From AP-15 sp963762575 (GTDB lineage: Bacteria; Pseudomonadota; Alphaproteobacteria; ATCC43930; CGMCC-115725): 64,000 bases of DNA. Location: the NCBI GenBank assembly GCA_963762575.1, contig CAVXLL010000002.1, positions 434,001 to 498,000 on the forward strand, given 5' to 3'. The position numbers and the translations under genes are program-made. Positions 17,207 through 26,790 of the stretch are shown here, piece after piece; the stretch's first letter is position 1, and each line of letters opens with the position of its first letter. The notes below the pieces were generated by a model. The model was not told the DNA's origin. It searched no databases and was given only the letters and a program-made list of their open reading frames with translations.

Positions 17207-19342
17207 ATGGCAAAACGCATGCTCATCGATGCCACCCACCCGGAAGAGACCCGGGTGGTGGTGCTCAACGGCAATCGACTCGAAGAGTTCGATTTCGAAT
17301 CATCTACGAAGAAGCAGGTAAAGGGTAATATCTACCTCGCCAAGGTTACCCGCGTCGAACCTTCGCTGCAGGCGGCATTTGTCGAATACGGTAATCATCG
17401 ACATGGCTTCCTGGCCTTCAGCGAGATTCATCCCGATTACTACAAGATCCCGGTTAGTGACCGCGAGCCGAACGGCCTCGATCCGGGACACGAGGAAGTC
17501 GAGACGCGGGACGCCGAGCCCGAAGGCGCGGGCGAAGACGGCGTTTCACTAGCGGCGGCCTTGCCCGAGCCGGTTCCGGTCCCGGCCACCCCGGACGGCA
17601 GTGAGGACGAAGGATCGGAGACCGCAGAATTGGAAGTGCGCGAACCTCCGGATCTGCCGCCGCACCACGCCGAGGCGCACGCGGAAGAAACGGTTTCCGA
17701 AAGGCCTCGCCTCGAAGAGCCTCCGGCCGAGGCGCCGTGGGAACCCGCGCTCCGGGAGCCGGAGGGCGCCGCGGAGGATGCGGCGACACCGGAACCCGCA
17801 ACGCCTACAGCGATCCCGATCGTAGCGGGGACGTACGGTTCGGAGGAGCCGGCCGCAGCCGCTGACGTGCCCCGCGAGCCCGAGGCCGACGCAGAGGACG
17901 CAACGACGCCCGAGCCCCGCGCGGCAAACACGTTCACGATCGCGGCGGCTTCGGTCGGATTGGACGATGTGGTCGCGTCGGCTGTCGAATTTCTGCCTGA
18001 GGCGGCACAGCCGGACATGCTCGGCGCCCCCGAGCAGAGCACGACCGCCGCTCTCGCGGAGAGCGAGGGTGAGAGCGAGGCGGTCGAGACGCTCGGCGAG
18101 GATGAACTCGAGGAAGCCGAGCACCAGCGCTCGCGGACGATACGGCACTACAAGATCCAGGAGGTTATCAAGCGCCGGCAGATCATGCTCGTTCAGGTCA
18201 CCAAGGAGGAGCGCGGAACCAAGGGCGCCGCCCTGACGACCTATCTTTCGCTTGCCGGGCGCTATTGCGTGCTGATGCCGAACACGGCGCGCGGTGGCGG
18301 AGTATCGCGCAAGATCACCAGCATCACCGACCGCCGCCGCCTAAAGGATATCCTCGAGGAGCTGGATATCCCCGAAGGCATGGGGGTTATCGTACGCACT
18401 GCGGGGGCCGAGCGCTCGAAGGCCGAGATCAAGCGGGATTATGAATACCTGCTGCGTCTGTGGAACGAGATCCGTGACCTGACCTTACGCTCGACCGCGC
18501 CCGCCTTGATTTATGAAGAGGGCAACCTGATCAAGCGGTCCATCCGCGATCTCTATTCGCGCGACATCGACGAGGTCCTAGTCGAAGGCGAAGAAGGCTA
18601 CCGCACGGCGAAGGCATTCATGAAAATGGTCATGCCGAGCCATGCCAAGCGGGTTCAGCCTTATCGCGATCCTCAGATCGGCTTGCTTCACCGCTTTCAA
18701 ATCGAGAGCCAAATCGACGCGATTCATTCGCCGATCGTGCAGCTGCGCTCCGGCGGCTACGTCGTGATCAACCAGACCGAGGCATTGGTCGCGATCGACG
18801 TCAATTCCGGCCGCTCGACGCGCGAACGCAACATCGAGGAGACGGCGGTCCGAACCAACCTCGAAGCTGCCGAGGAGATCGCCCGACAGCTCAGATTGCG
18901 CGACCTTGCAGGGTTGATCGTGATCGATTTCATCGACATGGAGGAGCACCGCAATCATTCGGCGGTCGAGCGGCGGCTGAAGGAGGCGTTGAAGAACGAC
19001 CGCGCACGCATCCAGGTCGGGCGGATCAGCGCGTTCGGCCTGTTGGAGATGTCGCGTCAGCGTCTGCGCCCATCGCTGGTCGAGACCTCCACGCAGCCTT
19101 GTCCCCATTGCGGCGGCACCGGCTTCATTCGTTCGACGGAATCGACGGCACTCTACGTACTGCGATCGATCGAGGAGGAGGGCATGCGGCGGCGCTCCGC
19201 CGAGATCTGTGTTCATGTTCCAAACTCGGTCGCGCTCTACATCCTGAACCAGAAACGCGAACTCGCTGGTGCAGCTGGAGGCGCGCTACGCAATTCGAGT
19301 CTTGGTGGCGCAAGACGATGCGCTGATCCCGCCCGCCTTTAG
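17207..19342 (+). CDS. rne: Ribonuclease E, N-terminal catalytic part (frame broken at about 19265)
   Basis: Essential endoribonuclease that starts mRNA decay and processes rRNA. The start at 17207 (MAKRMLIDATHPEETRVVV) is the usual alphaproteobacterial opening. The S1 domain (about residues 35-360) is split by a long acidic Pro/Glu-rich insert (about 85-305), as in other alphaproteobacteria. The DNase-I-like core holds VAIDVNSGRST (about 526) and VIDFIDMEEHRNH. The zinc link is CPHCGGTG (about 630). At about 19265 the frame leaves the family (RELAGAAGG where the +1 frame gives LVQLEARYAIRVL), so one extra base is present. Undoing it gives 1009 residues. Confidence 0.9.
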   Translation: MAKRMLIDATHPEETRVVVLNGNRLEEFDFESSTKKQVKGNIYLAKVTRVEPSLQAAFVEYGNHRHGFLAFSEIHPDYYKIPVSDREPNGLDPGHEEVETRDAEPEGAGEDGVSLAAALPEPVPVPATPDGSEDEGSETAELEVREPPDLPPHHAEAHAEETVSERPRLEEPPAEAPWEPALREPEGAAEDAATPEPATPTAIPIVAGTYGSEEPAAAADVPREPEADAEDATTPEPRAANTFTIAAASVGLDDVVASAVEFLPEAAQPDMLGAPEQSTTAALAESEGESEAVETLGEDELEEAEHQRSRTIRHYKIQEVIKRRQIMLVQVTKEERGTKGAALTTYLSLAGRYCVLMPNTARGGGVSRKITSITDRRRLKDILEELDIPEGMGVIVRTAGAERSKAEIKRDYEYLLRLWNEIRDLTLRSTAPALIYEEGNLIKRSIRDLYSRDIDEVLVEGEEGYRTAKAFMKMVMPSHAKRVQPYRDPQIGLLHRFQIESQIDAIHSPIVQLRSGGYVVINQTEALVAIDVNSGRSTRERNIEETAVRTNLEAAEEIARQLRLRDLAGLIVIDFIDMEEHRNHSAVERRLKEALKNDRARIQVGRISAFGLLEMSRQRLRPSLVETSTQPCPHCGGTGFIRSTESTALYVLRSIEEEGMRRRSAEICVHVPNSVALYILNQKRELAGAAGGALRNSSLGGARRCADPARL

Positions 19343-20237
19343 GCTGGAGCGGCTGCGCGCGTATAGCGCAGCCGAGCCCCCGGCTCTGCCTGCCGCACCT
19401 CTTACCCAAACCCCGATCTCGGATGAGGACGAAGAGGAGATCGAGGAGGCCGCGGAAGCTTCCGACGCCGAACAGGAGAGCGGCGACGGGCAGGGCCGCA
19501 GCCGCCGGCGTCGGCGGCGTCGGCGGCGTCACGAAGAAGAACCCGCCTCGCAGGCTGCGGGGCCCGCAATGCAGAGCGGCGACGGAATGGCGGAGGACGA
19601 GGCCGATCCCGCCGGCGAGAACGGTCCAAGCGAGAGCGAGGAAACCGACGGCGACGACGAGAGTGACGCCGAGCGTCGCCGGCGGCGGCGCGGCCGGCGC
19701 GGCGGGAGACGACGCGTACGGCGGGAAGGCGGCGTCGAAAGCACTTTCGAAGAACCACGCCCGGCCGTTGATACCGTCGAGATTTTACCAACTCCGGAAG
19801 TCCAAGAAAGCGAGCCGTCGCTGGTCGAGGCGCGCGCGAGCTGGCCCGACGAAATCGGCGCTGTAGCAATCGAAACGGCGAGCCTGCCGGCCCTTGCCGG
19901 TGATGGTCAGCAGCCTGTCAGCGAAAACATCTCTGCGGCAGGCGAGAGTGAACCGGGCGCGGGCGGGCCAGTCGAAGGGGCCGGGTATGAGGCACCGCAT
20001 CCCCACACGTCGCGGGAAACGCCGGATGCGGAGCAGGAGAGTGGGCCAGGATCGCTGCCCACCGCCGAGGCCGAGCAGGGGGTTCCCTATATGAGCGAGC
20101 CGGAACAGGAACTCGAACCGGCATCCGCCGAACCGGAGCCGCAGCACAAGCCGGAGCCGGCCCACCCGGTGGAGACCGTAATCGAAAAGCCGGCAAATCC
20201 GCGTCGCGGCTGGTGGCAGCGACTGATCCAGTCCTAG
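19269..20237 (+). CDS. rne: Ribonuclease E, C-terminal part (continues after frameshift)
   Basis: Reads QLEARYAIRVLVAQDDALIP, then PAFRLERLRA, the normal end of the RNase E small domain, then the disordered scaffold tail: acidic stretches, an Arg-rich RNA-binding run (RRRRRRR near 19500 and RRGRRGGRRRVRR near 19690), Pro/Glu-rich repeats, and a closing RRGWWQRLIQS, the usual alphaproteobacterial RNase E terminus. The ATG at 19269 has no ribosome site, so this is not an independent gene but the rest of rne, separated by one inserted base. Confidence 0.88.
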   Translation: MQLEARYAIRVLVAQDDALIPPAFRLERLRAYSAAEPPALPAAPLTQTPISDEDEEEIEEAAEASDAEQESGDGQGRSRRRRRRRRRHEEEPASQAAGPAMQSGDGMAEDEADPAGENGPSESEETDGDDESDAERRRRRRGRRGGRRRVRREGGVESTFEEPRPAVDTVEILPTPEVQESEPSLVEARASWPDEIGAVAIETASLPALAGDGQQPVSENISAAGESEPGAGGPVEGAGYEAPHPHTSRETPDAEQESGPGSLPTAEAEQGVPYMSEPEQELEPASAEPEPQHKPEPAHPVETVIEKPANPRRGWWQRLIQS

Positions 20238-20353
20238 TCCCCCAGCCGCGCTTGCCCCGCCTTCGCCGCATTTCTATCATGAAAGTGAATTTGTGGGTCG
20301 ATGTGTGCTGCTCATGCCGAGACACCCGTCATGGGCGGCAGGTCCCGTAGGTC

Positions 20354-21736
20354 TTGAAGGCGGCGCCGGTGACTTCTCGTATCTTCCGTTCAAGCGCGGC
20401 AATCGGCCTCGCGGCGTCCCTTGTCTTTGCTCAAGCGGCGGCCGCGGCCGAAAGCATTATCCGCGATACCGAGATCGAGGCCGACATACGGACCATGGTG
20501 ACCCCGATCTGGAGGGCGGCGGGGCTCGAGCCGAGCGCATTGCACGTCTATCTCGTCGAAGACAAACAGATCAATTCCTTCGTCGCCGGCGGCCAGAACG
20601 AATTCATCAACAGCGGATTGATCATGCGCGCAGCAACGCCGAACCAGCTGATCGGGGTGCTGGCGCATGAGACCGGCCACATTGCTGGGGGGCATCTGAC
20701 GCGTTTCCAAGAGGCGGCACGAAACGCCAGCATCGAAGGGATCATCGCGATGGTGCTCGCCGCTGGGGCCACCGTCCTCGGCAGGGGCAGCGGAGGCGGC
20801 GGTGCCTTGCTCGGGGCCCAAGGTGTCGCGGAACGGGCCTTCATGCAATATTCGATAACGCAGGAAGCCTCTGCCGATCACGCGGCCATGACCTTTTTGG
20901 ATGCAAGCGGCCAGTCGGCGCGCGGGCTCCTTCAGTTCTTCGAAGTCCTTCAGAGCGAGGAGATGCTTGCCGGGATCCGTGAGGATCCGTATCTGCGCAC
21001 GCATCCGTTGACCGCGCAACGCATCGATTACGTCCGCAGCCACGTCGAGCACTCGCGGTTCTCGAATGTTCCGGATTCTCAGACCAATATCGACTTGTTG
21101 AAACGGATAAAGGTCAAGCTCGACGCCTTCATCTCGCCGCCTTCGTCAACACTTGCAGCCTATCCGGAGAAGGATCAGTCCGTTCTCGCGCGCTATGCAC
21201 GGGCGATCGCCTATTACCGAATTCCAAAGCTGGAAAAGGCTCTGCCGATTATCGACGGACTGATCCGGGATTATCCGAACGACCCCTACTATCGCGAGCT
21301 CAAGGGGCAGATGCTGTTCGAGAACGGCCGCATCACCGAAGCAGTTCAGCCTTACGAGGAAGCCGTTCGGCTCGCGCCTACCGCGCCGCTGCTGCGCATT
21401 TCGCTCGCGCAAGTCTACATCGAATCGAATGATCCGAAGGTGAACAAGCGCGCTATCGCCTATCTCAACGATGCCATGCGCACCGAGGACAAGGAAACCC
21501 AGGGCTGGCACCTGCTGGCGACCGCCTACGGGCGCGACAGTCAGATCGGCATGGCCGCCTTGGCATTGGCCGAGGAGGGCCTCGCAGCGGGTAAGAAGAA
21601 GGACGCCCAACAGCAGGCCATTCGGGCCAAGGCGCTATTGCCTAAAAACTCCGCCGGCTACAGTCGCGCCGAAAACATCCATCTTGAGGCGGAGCACATG
21701 GAGGAGTCGGCGGGCGGCGTCGTGAACGCGCGTTGA
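20354..21736 (+). CDS. Periplasmic M48 metalloprotease with TPR region (BepA-like)
   Basis: About 460 residues from TTG 20354, or 455 from GTG 20369; no ATG precedes the signal peptide. The signal peptide ends AAAAAES. The zinc site is HETGH (about residue 105-109) with the downstream Glu in QEASADHAA. After about residue 270 come helical repeats (ALPIIDGLIRDYPNDPYYREL; AVQPYEEAVRLAP) typical of TPRs. BepA-type proteases clear misassembled outer-membrane proteins in the periplasm. A DsbA-like gene follows about 50 bp downstream, consistent with a shared envelope-quality role. Confidence 0.9.
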   Translation: MKAAPVTSRIFRSSAAIGLAASLVFAQAAAAAESIIRDTEIEADIRTMVTPIWRAAGLEPSALHVYLVEDKQINSFVAGGQNEFINSGLIMRAATPNQLIGVLAHETGHIAGGHLTRFQEAARNASIEGIIAMVLAAGATVLGRGSGGGGALLGAQGVAERAFMQYSITQEASADHAAMTFLDASGQSARGLLQFFEVLQSEEMLAGIREDPYLRTHPLTAQRIDYVRSHVEHSRFSNVPDSQTNIDLLKRIKVKLDAFISPPSSTLAAYPEKDQSVLARYARAIAYYRIPKLEKALPIIDGLIRDYPNDPYYRELKGQMLFENGRITEAVQPYEEAVRLAPTAPLLRISLAQVYIESNDPKVNKRAIAYLNDAMRTEDKETQGWHLLATAYGRDSQIGMAALALAEEGLAAGKKKDAQQQAIRAKALLPKNSAGYSRAENIHLEAEHMEESAGGVVNAR

Positions 21737-21787
21737 TCGCCACCTAGTTCCCTTTCTGGTCCTTTTCTTGCGGGAGTATTCGACGTG

Positions 21788-22537
21788 ATGCCGTATCGCA
21801 TGCCGTTGGTGGCCTTTGCTCTGGTCTGTGGTTTGCTCGTCGCTCTGCATTACGGATCAGTAAGAGCTGCCGAAATTCCACCTGAGCAGCGACAAGCGAT
21901 CGAGGGAATTATCCACGACTATCTGATCCACAACCCCGACGTTTTGATCGAGGCGATCCGCGGGGCCGAAGACAAACTAAATCGCGAGGCCGACGCCAAG
22001 GCGACAACGGTTCTGAGCGATCGGCGGAGCGAGATTTTTGACGACCCGGCAACGCCGGTGGGCGGCAACCCGCAGGGCGATGTGACAATCGTCGAGTTCT
22101 TCGACTACCGCTGTCCATATTGCAAGCAAGTGCAGCCTTCACTGCAGACCTTGCTCAAAGAAGATCACAATCTGCGCTTCGTCTACAAAGAACTGCCGGT
22201 ACTCGGACCGCCGTCGGTCACCGCAGCGCATGCTGCCCTCGCTGCCCAGCGACAAGGCAAATACGAGGCCTTTCATAACGCTATGATGGCGACAAAAGGT
22301 CAGATCACCGACGATACCGTCTATAAGGTAGCCGGTTCGGTGGGGCTTGATGTCGACCGGCTCAAGCAAGATATGAGCGCGCCGGAAATCGGGCGGTCTT
22401 TAAAAACGAACCTTGCGCTCGCCGATGCGCTCAACATCCGCGGGACCCCCGGGTTCATCGTCGGTGAGCACATCGTACCCGGTGCGATCGACCTGGATGC
22501 GCTGCGGAAAATGGTAGCCGAAGCGCGAAAGGGGTAG
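21788..22537 (+). CDS. DsbA-family thiol:disulfide protein
   Basis: About 249 residues from ATG 21788 (GTG 21785 is also in frame); GCGGGAG lies upstream. A signal sequence (PLVAFALVCGLLVALHYG) is followed by a helical N-terminal region (AIEGIIHDYLIHNPDVLIEA) as in ScsC/BcfH-like proteins, then a thioredoxin fold with active site CPYC (Cys109/Cys112), and the cis-Pro in RGTPGFIVG. It probably oxidises or isomerises disulfides in the periplasm. The stop lies four bases from the stop of the convergent GST gene. Confidence 0.9.
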   Translation: MPYRMPLVAFALVCGLLVALHYGSVRAAEIPPEQRQAIEGIIHDYLIHNPDVLIEAIRGAEDKLNREADAKATTVLSDRRSEIFDDPATPVGGNPQGDVTIVEFFDYRCPYCKQVQPSLQTLLKEDHNLRFVYKELPVLGPPSVTAAHAALAAQRQGKYEAFHNAMMATKGQITDDTVYKVAGSVGLDVDRLKQDMSAPEIGRSLKTNLALADALNIRGTPGFIVGEHIVPGAIDLDALRKMVAEARKG

Positions 22538-22541
22538 CTGA

Positions 22542-23183
22542 CTACGGCTCGTAATCCGGCTGTTTGCTCGGATGTGCAGCGATGAACGGCCCGAGCTTCA
22601 TGCAGTTCTCGTAAACCCGGGTCAAGGTCGGATACGGCCCGAGATCAAGCTGGTAGCGCTCGGCATTGACTACCTGTGGCACCAGGGCGATGTCCGCCAA
22701 ACCGGGTGAGTCGCCGTGGCAGAACGAGCCGGTCCGGGCGTCCTGGGCGAGCAGCGGCTCGAGCGCCTGAAACCCCACGGCGATCCAATGATTGTACCAC
22801 TTGGCGATCGCCGCCTCGTCATGGCCGAGCTCTCGCATCAAGTAACGCAGCACGCGCAAATTATTGATCGGGTGGATGTCGCAGGCGACGATGTCGGCGA
22901 GCGCCCGAACCCGCGCCCGGTCGGCCGGCTGCTTTGGCAAAAACGCCGGCTTGGGGTGGAGCTCGTCGAGATATTCCAGGATCGCCATTGATTGAATCAA
23001 GGTCTGTCCGCCGTCTTCGAGCGCCGGGACCAGCCCCTGAGGGTTGACGCCGCGATAATCGGGCGTGCTCTGATCGTTGCGTCGCAGGTGGATCGCTGCG
23101 GTGTCGTAAGCCAACCCCTTCAGATTGAGACCGATGCGGACCCTGAACGCAGCAGAGGACCGGAAAAAGCTGTACAACCTCAT
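22542..23183 (-). CDS. maiA: Maleylacetoacetate isomerase / zeta-class glutathione S-transferase
   Basis: A 213-residue protein starting at 23183 with MRLYSFFRSSAAFRVRIGLN. The SSA-x-RVRI motif is the zeta-class glutathione-binding active site. NPQGLVPAL and the QSMAILEYLDE segment complete the thioredoxin-like half, and SPGLADIALVPQV is in the helical half. The family isomerises maleylacetoacetate in tyrosine breakdown. The frame is open 47 codons further upstream, but that part is not family sequence. No other hmg/fah genes are nearby, so the substrate could differ. Confidence 0.88.
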   Translation of the reverse strand: MRLYSFFRSSAAFRVRIGLNLKGLAYDTAAIHLRRNDQSTPDYRGVNPQGLVPALEDGGQTLIQSMAILEYLDELHPKPAFLPKQPADRARVRALADIVACDIHPINNLRVLRYLMRELGHDEAAIAKWYNHWIAVGFQALEPLLAQDARTGSFCHGDSPGLADIALVPQVVNAERYQLDLGPYPTLTRVYENCMKLGPFIAAHPSKQPDYEP

Positions 23184-23275
23184 CACACCACCACACTCGC
23201 CTTGAGCCTGCAATCCAGTATCGGCCCGGAAGGCTCCTGTCTTCAAGTTGCGCGAGGTTGGGAAAGTCTTAATTG

Positions 23276-23840
23276 TTAAGACAGGGACTTTGCAGAATTG
23301 TACATAATGGCGCTTATGCGACATTGTCGCGACTTCGCGGCTCTCGAACGCGCACGCTTGTACTTCCTGTCCATCGCACTCAAGAGCATCGGGTCCATGT
23401 TTGCGGGAGACGCTCGCATTCGTCCACCATCCAAAAAGAGACGCACAGCGCGATCTCTATCGATGGTGCTCGTGGTCTTGTCGTGTATCGTCGGTCCCCA
23501 GACCAGCCGGAGCAGCCAGTTGAACATCGCGTCGGAATCGACGCCACGGTCACGGTATTCGAGAAGCGACGCAGCGCGGTCGCGCTTCGATATTTTCTTT
23601 CCATCCGACGTGATCAGGCCGAGATGGGTCCACAGAGGTATTGGAGCAGCAGCCCCAGACCATTCCAGTTTTCCCAAGGCATGCCAGAGGGTGATGATGA
23701 GTCGTGGCGACGAATTGGAAAGCGCAACACCGATCTCCAAGGCAGCCTATTCATTGCCCGAAACCCGTTCGAAGTCCTTAAGAGCCGTTTCGAACCCCTC
23801 GAGAGCGATGAAGATTGTATAGAGGTCTCCGGGGAATCCC
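23276..23840 (-). pseudogene. gltX: Decayed glutamyl-tRNA synthetase fragment
   Basis: The frame 23740-23276 contains PLWTHLGLITSDGKKISKRD, then AASLLEYRDRGVDSDAMFN and RLFLDGGRMRASPANMD. These are the KMSKS-type loop (KISKR) and the following helical region of glutamyl-tRNA synthetase. Upstream coding-like sequence (YTIFIALEGFETALKDFERV) is cut off by a TAG just before 23740, and the catalytic HIGH region and the anticodon-binding domain are absent. It lies directly downstream of the group II intron on the same strand. It is surely nonfunctional as a synthetase. Confidence 0.7.
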
Positions 23841-23845
23841 ACTGA

Positions 23846-25369
23846 TCAGCTCCCCATGCTCCCGGTAGGGACGCTCGTTTCCGAGCGCCCCCCGGACAGT
23901 TCCGAGCGAGCCCAATTCGGGCACTCGGCTCCTACCTCGGGTGTCTGACGGCGAAGCGCACACTCGGCCAAGGATGCAGGAACTCGCGGCGGGGGGAGGA
24001 ACTCGTCGGCCAGTTTCGTCATGCGCGTCCATAGCACTCTTGCTCTTTGGCTGCGCCGACATAGCTGCCGATGCCAGAGAACGAGGACGTGGTATCGAAA
24101 CGCGCTCAGCGCCGGGCTGTTGGTCGGCACGGCGTGGTAAGCGAAATAGCCGGCGACGATTTGCGCGAGCCATTTCCCAGTTTCAGGAATTGGCCTGTGC
24201 ATTCGCTGCCGCAACCCCTCCTTGATCTCCCGGAGCTTCGCGCACATGCGGTCGCGACGTGACTTCCTCCTGATCCGGAAGTCGCCTCGTCGGGACTTAT
24301 CGCAAATGAGCACAAAGCCGAGGAACTTGAAGGTTTCCGGTTTGGAACGTCCGCGCCTCTTGCAGTTCTGCGCCGCAAAGCGACCGAACTCTATCAGGCG
24401 GGTCTTTTCCGGATGAAGCGACAGCGAGAACTCCCGCAGCCTGTCGCGCATCGCGTCCCGGAAGCGGCGAGCGTCGCTCTCATGCTGGAAGCCCACGACT
24501 GTGTCATCGGCGTACCTGACCATGATCATGTCACCCGTGGCCTCGCGCCGTCGCCAGCGTTCGGCCCAGAGGTCGAAGACGTAATGAAGATAAATGTTCG
24601 AGAGCAGCGGCGAAATCACCGAACCCTGCCCCGTTCCTTTTTCCTCAATCGTCACGATCCCGTCTTCAAGGATGCCGGATCGCAACCATTTCTGGACGAG
24701 CCGGATGATGCGCTTGTCGCCGATCCGATGCTCCAGGAAGCGGACAACCCATTGCTGGGAAACTTCCGTGAAGAACGATCGGATGTCGGCGTCCAGTATG
24801 TAGTTCACTTTCTTGCTGCTGATTCCGACGATCATTGCATCCAGCGCATCGTGCTGGCTGCGGTTTGGTCGGAACCCATACGAGAACCCGAGGAAATCCT
24901 CCTCGTGGATCGCGCTCAGCACCGCTGCCACGGCTCTCTGGACGATTTTGTCTTCGAGCGCCGCGACCGCGAGCGGGCGCTTGCTTCCGTCTTCCTTCGG
25001 AATGTAGCTCCGACGGGACGGTAGCGCCCGGTACGTTCCTGCTTGGACCCGCGCGTGCAGTGTCTCGATCCTACGATCGAGGTCCTGCTCGTAGGTCTCC
25101 CGTGTCATGCCGTCCACGCCGGGGGCAGCGTCACGCTTCATCGCGTAAAACGCTGTTCTCAACATGGCGGGATCGACATGGTGCAAGAGCGACGTGAACC
25201 GCTCCTTTTTCCTTTGCCTTGCTGCTTGCCGTACGCGTTCCAGCGCCTGTGACACGCTTGCCCGGTCCTGCGCCCGGCGCGTGCTTTGCTGGTCGGCGTT
25301 TCCCTTGGTTTCCGTCCTTGGCTCCACCGGCTCCGCTACGGATTGCTCCGCTTTGTTCGTCGGCTTCAT
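23846..25369 (-). CDS. ltrA: Group II intron reverse transcriptase/maturase
   Basis: About 507 residues from ATG 25369 (MKPTNKAEQSVAE); an open start at 25408 is less likely. The RT blocks are all present: AAPGVDGMTRETYEQ, YIPKEDGSKRPLAV, GFSYGFRPNRS, ILDADIRSFF, GTGQGSVISPLLSNIYLHYV, and the catalytic YADD (about residue 286-289), followed by the thumb/maturase domain X (GKWLAQIVAGYFAYHAVP). There is no HNH endonuclease domain. The last 35 codons read through RNA domain V and VI (ECPNWARSELS), and the stop falls 19 nt past the intron end, which other introns of this type also show. Confidence 0.93.
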   Translation of the reverse strand: MKPTNKAEQSVAEPVEPRTETKGNADQQSTRRAQDRASVSQALERVRQAARQRKKERFTSLLHHVDPAMLRTAFYAMKRDAAPGVDGMTRETYEQDLDRRIETLHARVQAGTYRALPSRRSYIPKEDGSKRPLAVAALEDKIVQRAVAAVLSAIHEEDFLGFSYGFRPNRSQHDALDAMIVGISSKKVNYILDADIRSFFTEVSQQWVVRFLEHRIGDKRIIRLVQKWLRSGILEDGIVTIEEKGTGQGSVISPLLSNIYLHYVFDLWAERWRRREATGDMIMVRYADDTVVGFQHESDARRFRDAMRDRLREFSLSLHPEKTRLIEFGRFAAQNCKRRGRSKPETFKFLGFVLICDKSRRGDFRIRRKSRRDRMCAKLREIKEGLRQRMHRPIPETGKWLAQIVAGYFAYHAVPTNSPALSAFRYHVLVLWHRQLCRRSQRARVLWTRMTKLADEFLPPPRVPASLAECALRRQTPEVGAECPNWARSELSGGRSETSVPTGSMGS

Positions 25370-25770
25370 GGCTACTATAACGGAATCAAACTCCTCGGGT
25401 CCGTGCATCGTCGGCTACAACTCCTCGTCTTCCCGACGCGGACCGACGGTGTCCACCCGCCGGCCAAACCCGAGGCCTCCCGGTTCCCGTGCAAAGAGCT
25501 TCCACACATGCTCAGGGTCTTCGACCACGCCGGACTGGGCGGGCGCTCGCGTTATCGCGCTTCCCATGTTGCCTTCCGTGATTCTGACCACGTCGGCGTC
25601 CGGAAATATCAAGCTTTCGCGGCTCGATGGCTGGCCTATGCGCTCCCCTGTCAACGCTTCGCCGGCATCCTCGCGAATACCGACGCATGAACTCGGGGCC
25701 AGTGTGGTTCGCTAGACCTTCACTGTAAGAGACTTGCACTCTCTACTCCTTGCCGGTCTTCCCGGCGCAC
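23865..25770 (-). mobile_element. Group II intron (about 1.9 kb)
   Basis: On the minus strand the 5' end is GTGCGCC at 25770-25764, matching the GUGYG consensus, followed by about 400 nt of RNA domains before the maturase gene. Near the 3' end a domain V-like hairpin (GAGCCGAG...CTCGG around 23934-23908) and a domain VI stem end in CCCTAC at 23870-23865. The 5' exon is a small hairpin right behind the stop of a DUF2332 gene, the insertion habit of bacterial class C introns. The 3' boundary is inferred from the consensus; it was not aligned. Confidence 0.75.
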
Positions 25771-25788
25771 CAGAAATCAAGAGTTCTG
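25771..25788 (-). terminator. Small hairpin at intron 5' exon
   Basis: CAGAA-ATCAAGAG-TTCTG, a 5-bp stem with 8-nt loop ending exactly where the intron begins and 7 bp after the DUF2332 stop. A very similar hairpin without an intron occurs at 55357-55376. Confidence 0.6.
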
Positions 25789-25794
25789 CACCAA

Positions 25795-26790
25795 TTATGC
25801 TGTTAGGCTTTCCTCGCCGATCCATTCTAGAGCCGCTCCGTGCGGATCGGTCCAAGCAACGGGCGCGCCGTTCACTGCTAAAATGAACCGGTTAGGCGGC
25901 GGATGGGCGAGTGATCGTGCCGCGACATCCGGTAAGACGCGGGGAGCCTCGTTTGATACCCAATAATCACACAAAGCGGACACTGACGCCGCAAACGCGG
26001 CGCGCTCGGTCTGGTTGGAGACATACGCAAGCACGGCCGTGTGGAACACAACTAGCGTCGCATCCATGGGTGCTTCGGCCGCCAATCTGGCAATGCCATC
26101 GCGTAGATCGCCTTGTAGCAATCGTGGTGGATCAACTCGCGCAATCCGTACAGCAGCCCTCAGCCGCTCGGCCCGGCCAGTCTGCTCCGGCCAGATCAGG
26201 GTTTCCAGCCATGTCATCTGCTTGGTATCCGTCACATAGAGCGGGTTGAGATCCAGTCCGGCCCGCCAGACGATACCGGGAACTACATGTGGCAGAGGGG
26301 TGTTGGGACTTGCCTGACACGGAAATATCGGCACATCGGCACGAGTGTCATTCGGCCGTACGGAATGATCCCCGTAACTGTAGGCATAGCGGTCTGGCAG
26401 CAGGCAAAGCCCCGCAGATGCACCCACCTCGATTAGGGCGAGCGGCTGAGGCAAACGCGCAAAAACCGGCAGCAAAGTTGCACAGCGGCCCGGCTCATTG
26501 GTCTGGGTCGAACGGCTGAGCATGAGAGCCTCGATCTCGCTCCAATCTGTCAACATAGCGTAGCGGAAGGCCGTCCAGTCATGCGGCACGCCGGCGATAT
26601 GACGAACCGCGGCGAACAGCAGATTGGGCTGACGCTTGGGCGGAGGCATTCCCGCAAGAAGCTTCAGCAGATCGGCATCATCTGCGATGCTGCGGGCGAG
26701 CGCCTCATACAGAGGTGACCGGCCTCGCACCTCTTCCTCTGCAAAGCGACGGTAAACGGCTCCTATCGCGTCATGCTCTGCCTCTGCCAT
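25795..26790 (-). CDS. DUF2332-family protein (methyltransferase-like)
   Basis: A 331-residue protein matching the DUF2332 pattern: an N-terminal helical part (YRRFAEEEVRGRSPLYEALA), LLFAAVRHIAG, then a Rossmann-type LIEVGASAGLCLLPDRYAY (about residue 117), GLDLNPLYVTD, and VVFHTAVLAYV. The EVGASAGL block resembles an AdoMet-binding loop, so methyltransferase activity is possible but unproven. The group II intron sits immediately behind its stop and does not damage it. Confidence 0.85.
   Translation of the reverse strand: MAEAEHDAIGAVYRRFAEEEVRGRSPLYEALARSIADDADLLKLLAGMPPPKRQPNLLFAAVRHIAGVPHDWTAFRYAMLTDWSEIEALMLSRSTQTNEPGRCATLLPVFARLPQPLALIEVGASAGLCLLPDRYAYSYGDHSVRPNDTRADVPIFPCQASPNTPLPHVVPGIVWRAGLDLNPLYVTDTKQMTWLETLIWPEQTGRAERLRAAVRIARVDPPRLLQGDLRDGIARLAAEAPMDATLVVFHTAVLAYVSNQTERAAFAASVSALCDYWVSNEAPRVLPDVAARSLAHPPPNRFILAVNGAPVAWTDPHGAALEWIGEESLTA

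Noticed and set aside
16778..17239. 153-codon minus-strand frame in the mrcA/rne gap
   Set aside because: Arg/Pro/Ser-rich chance composition, overlaps the rne start, no ribosome site.
23276..23740. Functional glutamyl-tRNA synthetase paralogue such as GluQ-RS
   Set aside because: The HIGH region is missing, a TAG interrupts the upstream coding-like sequence, and only the KISKR section remains.
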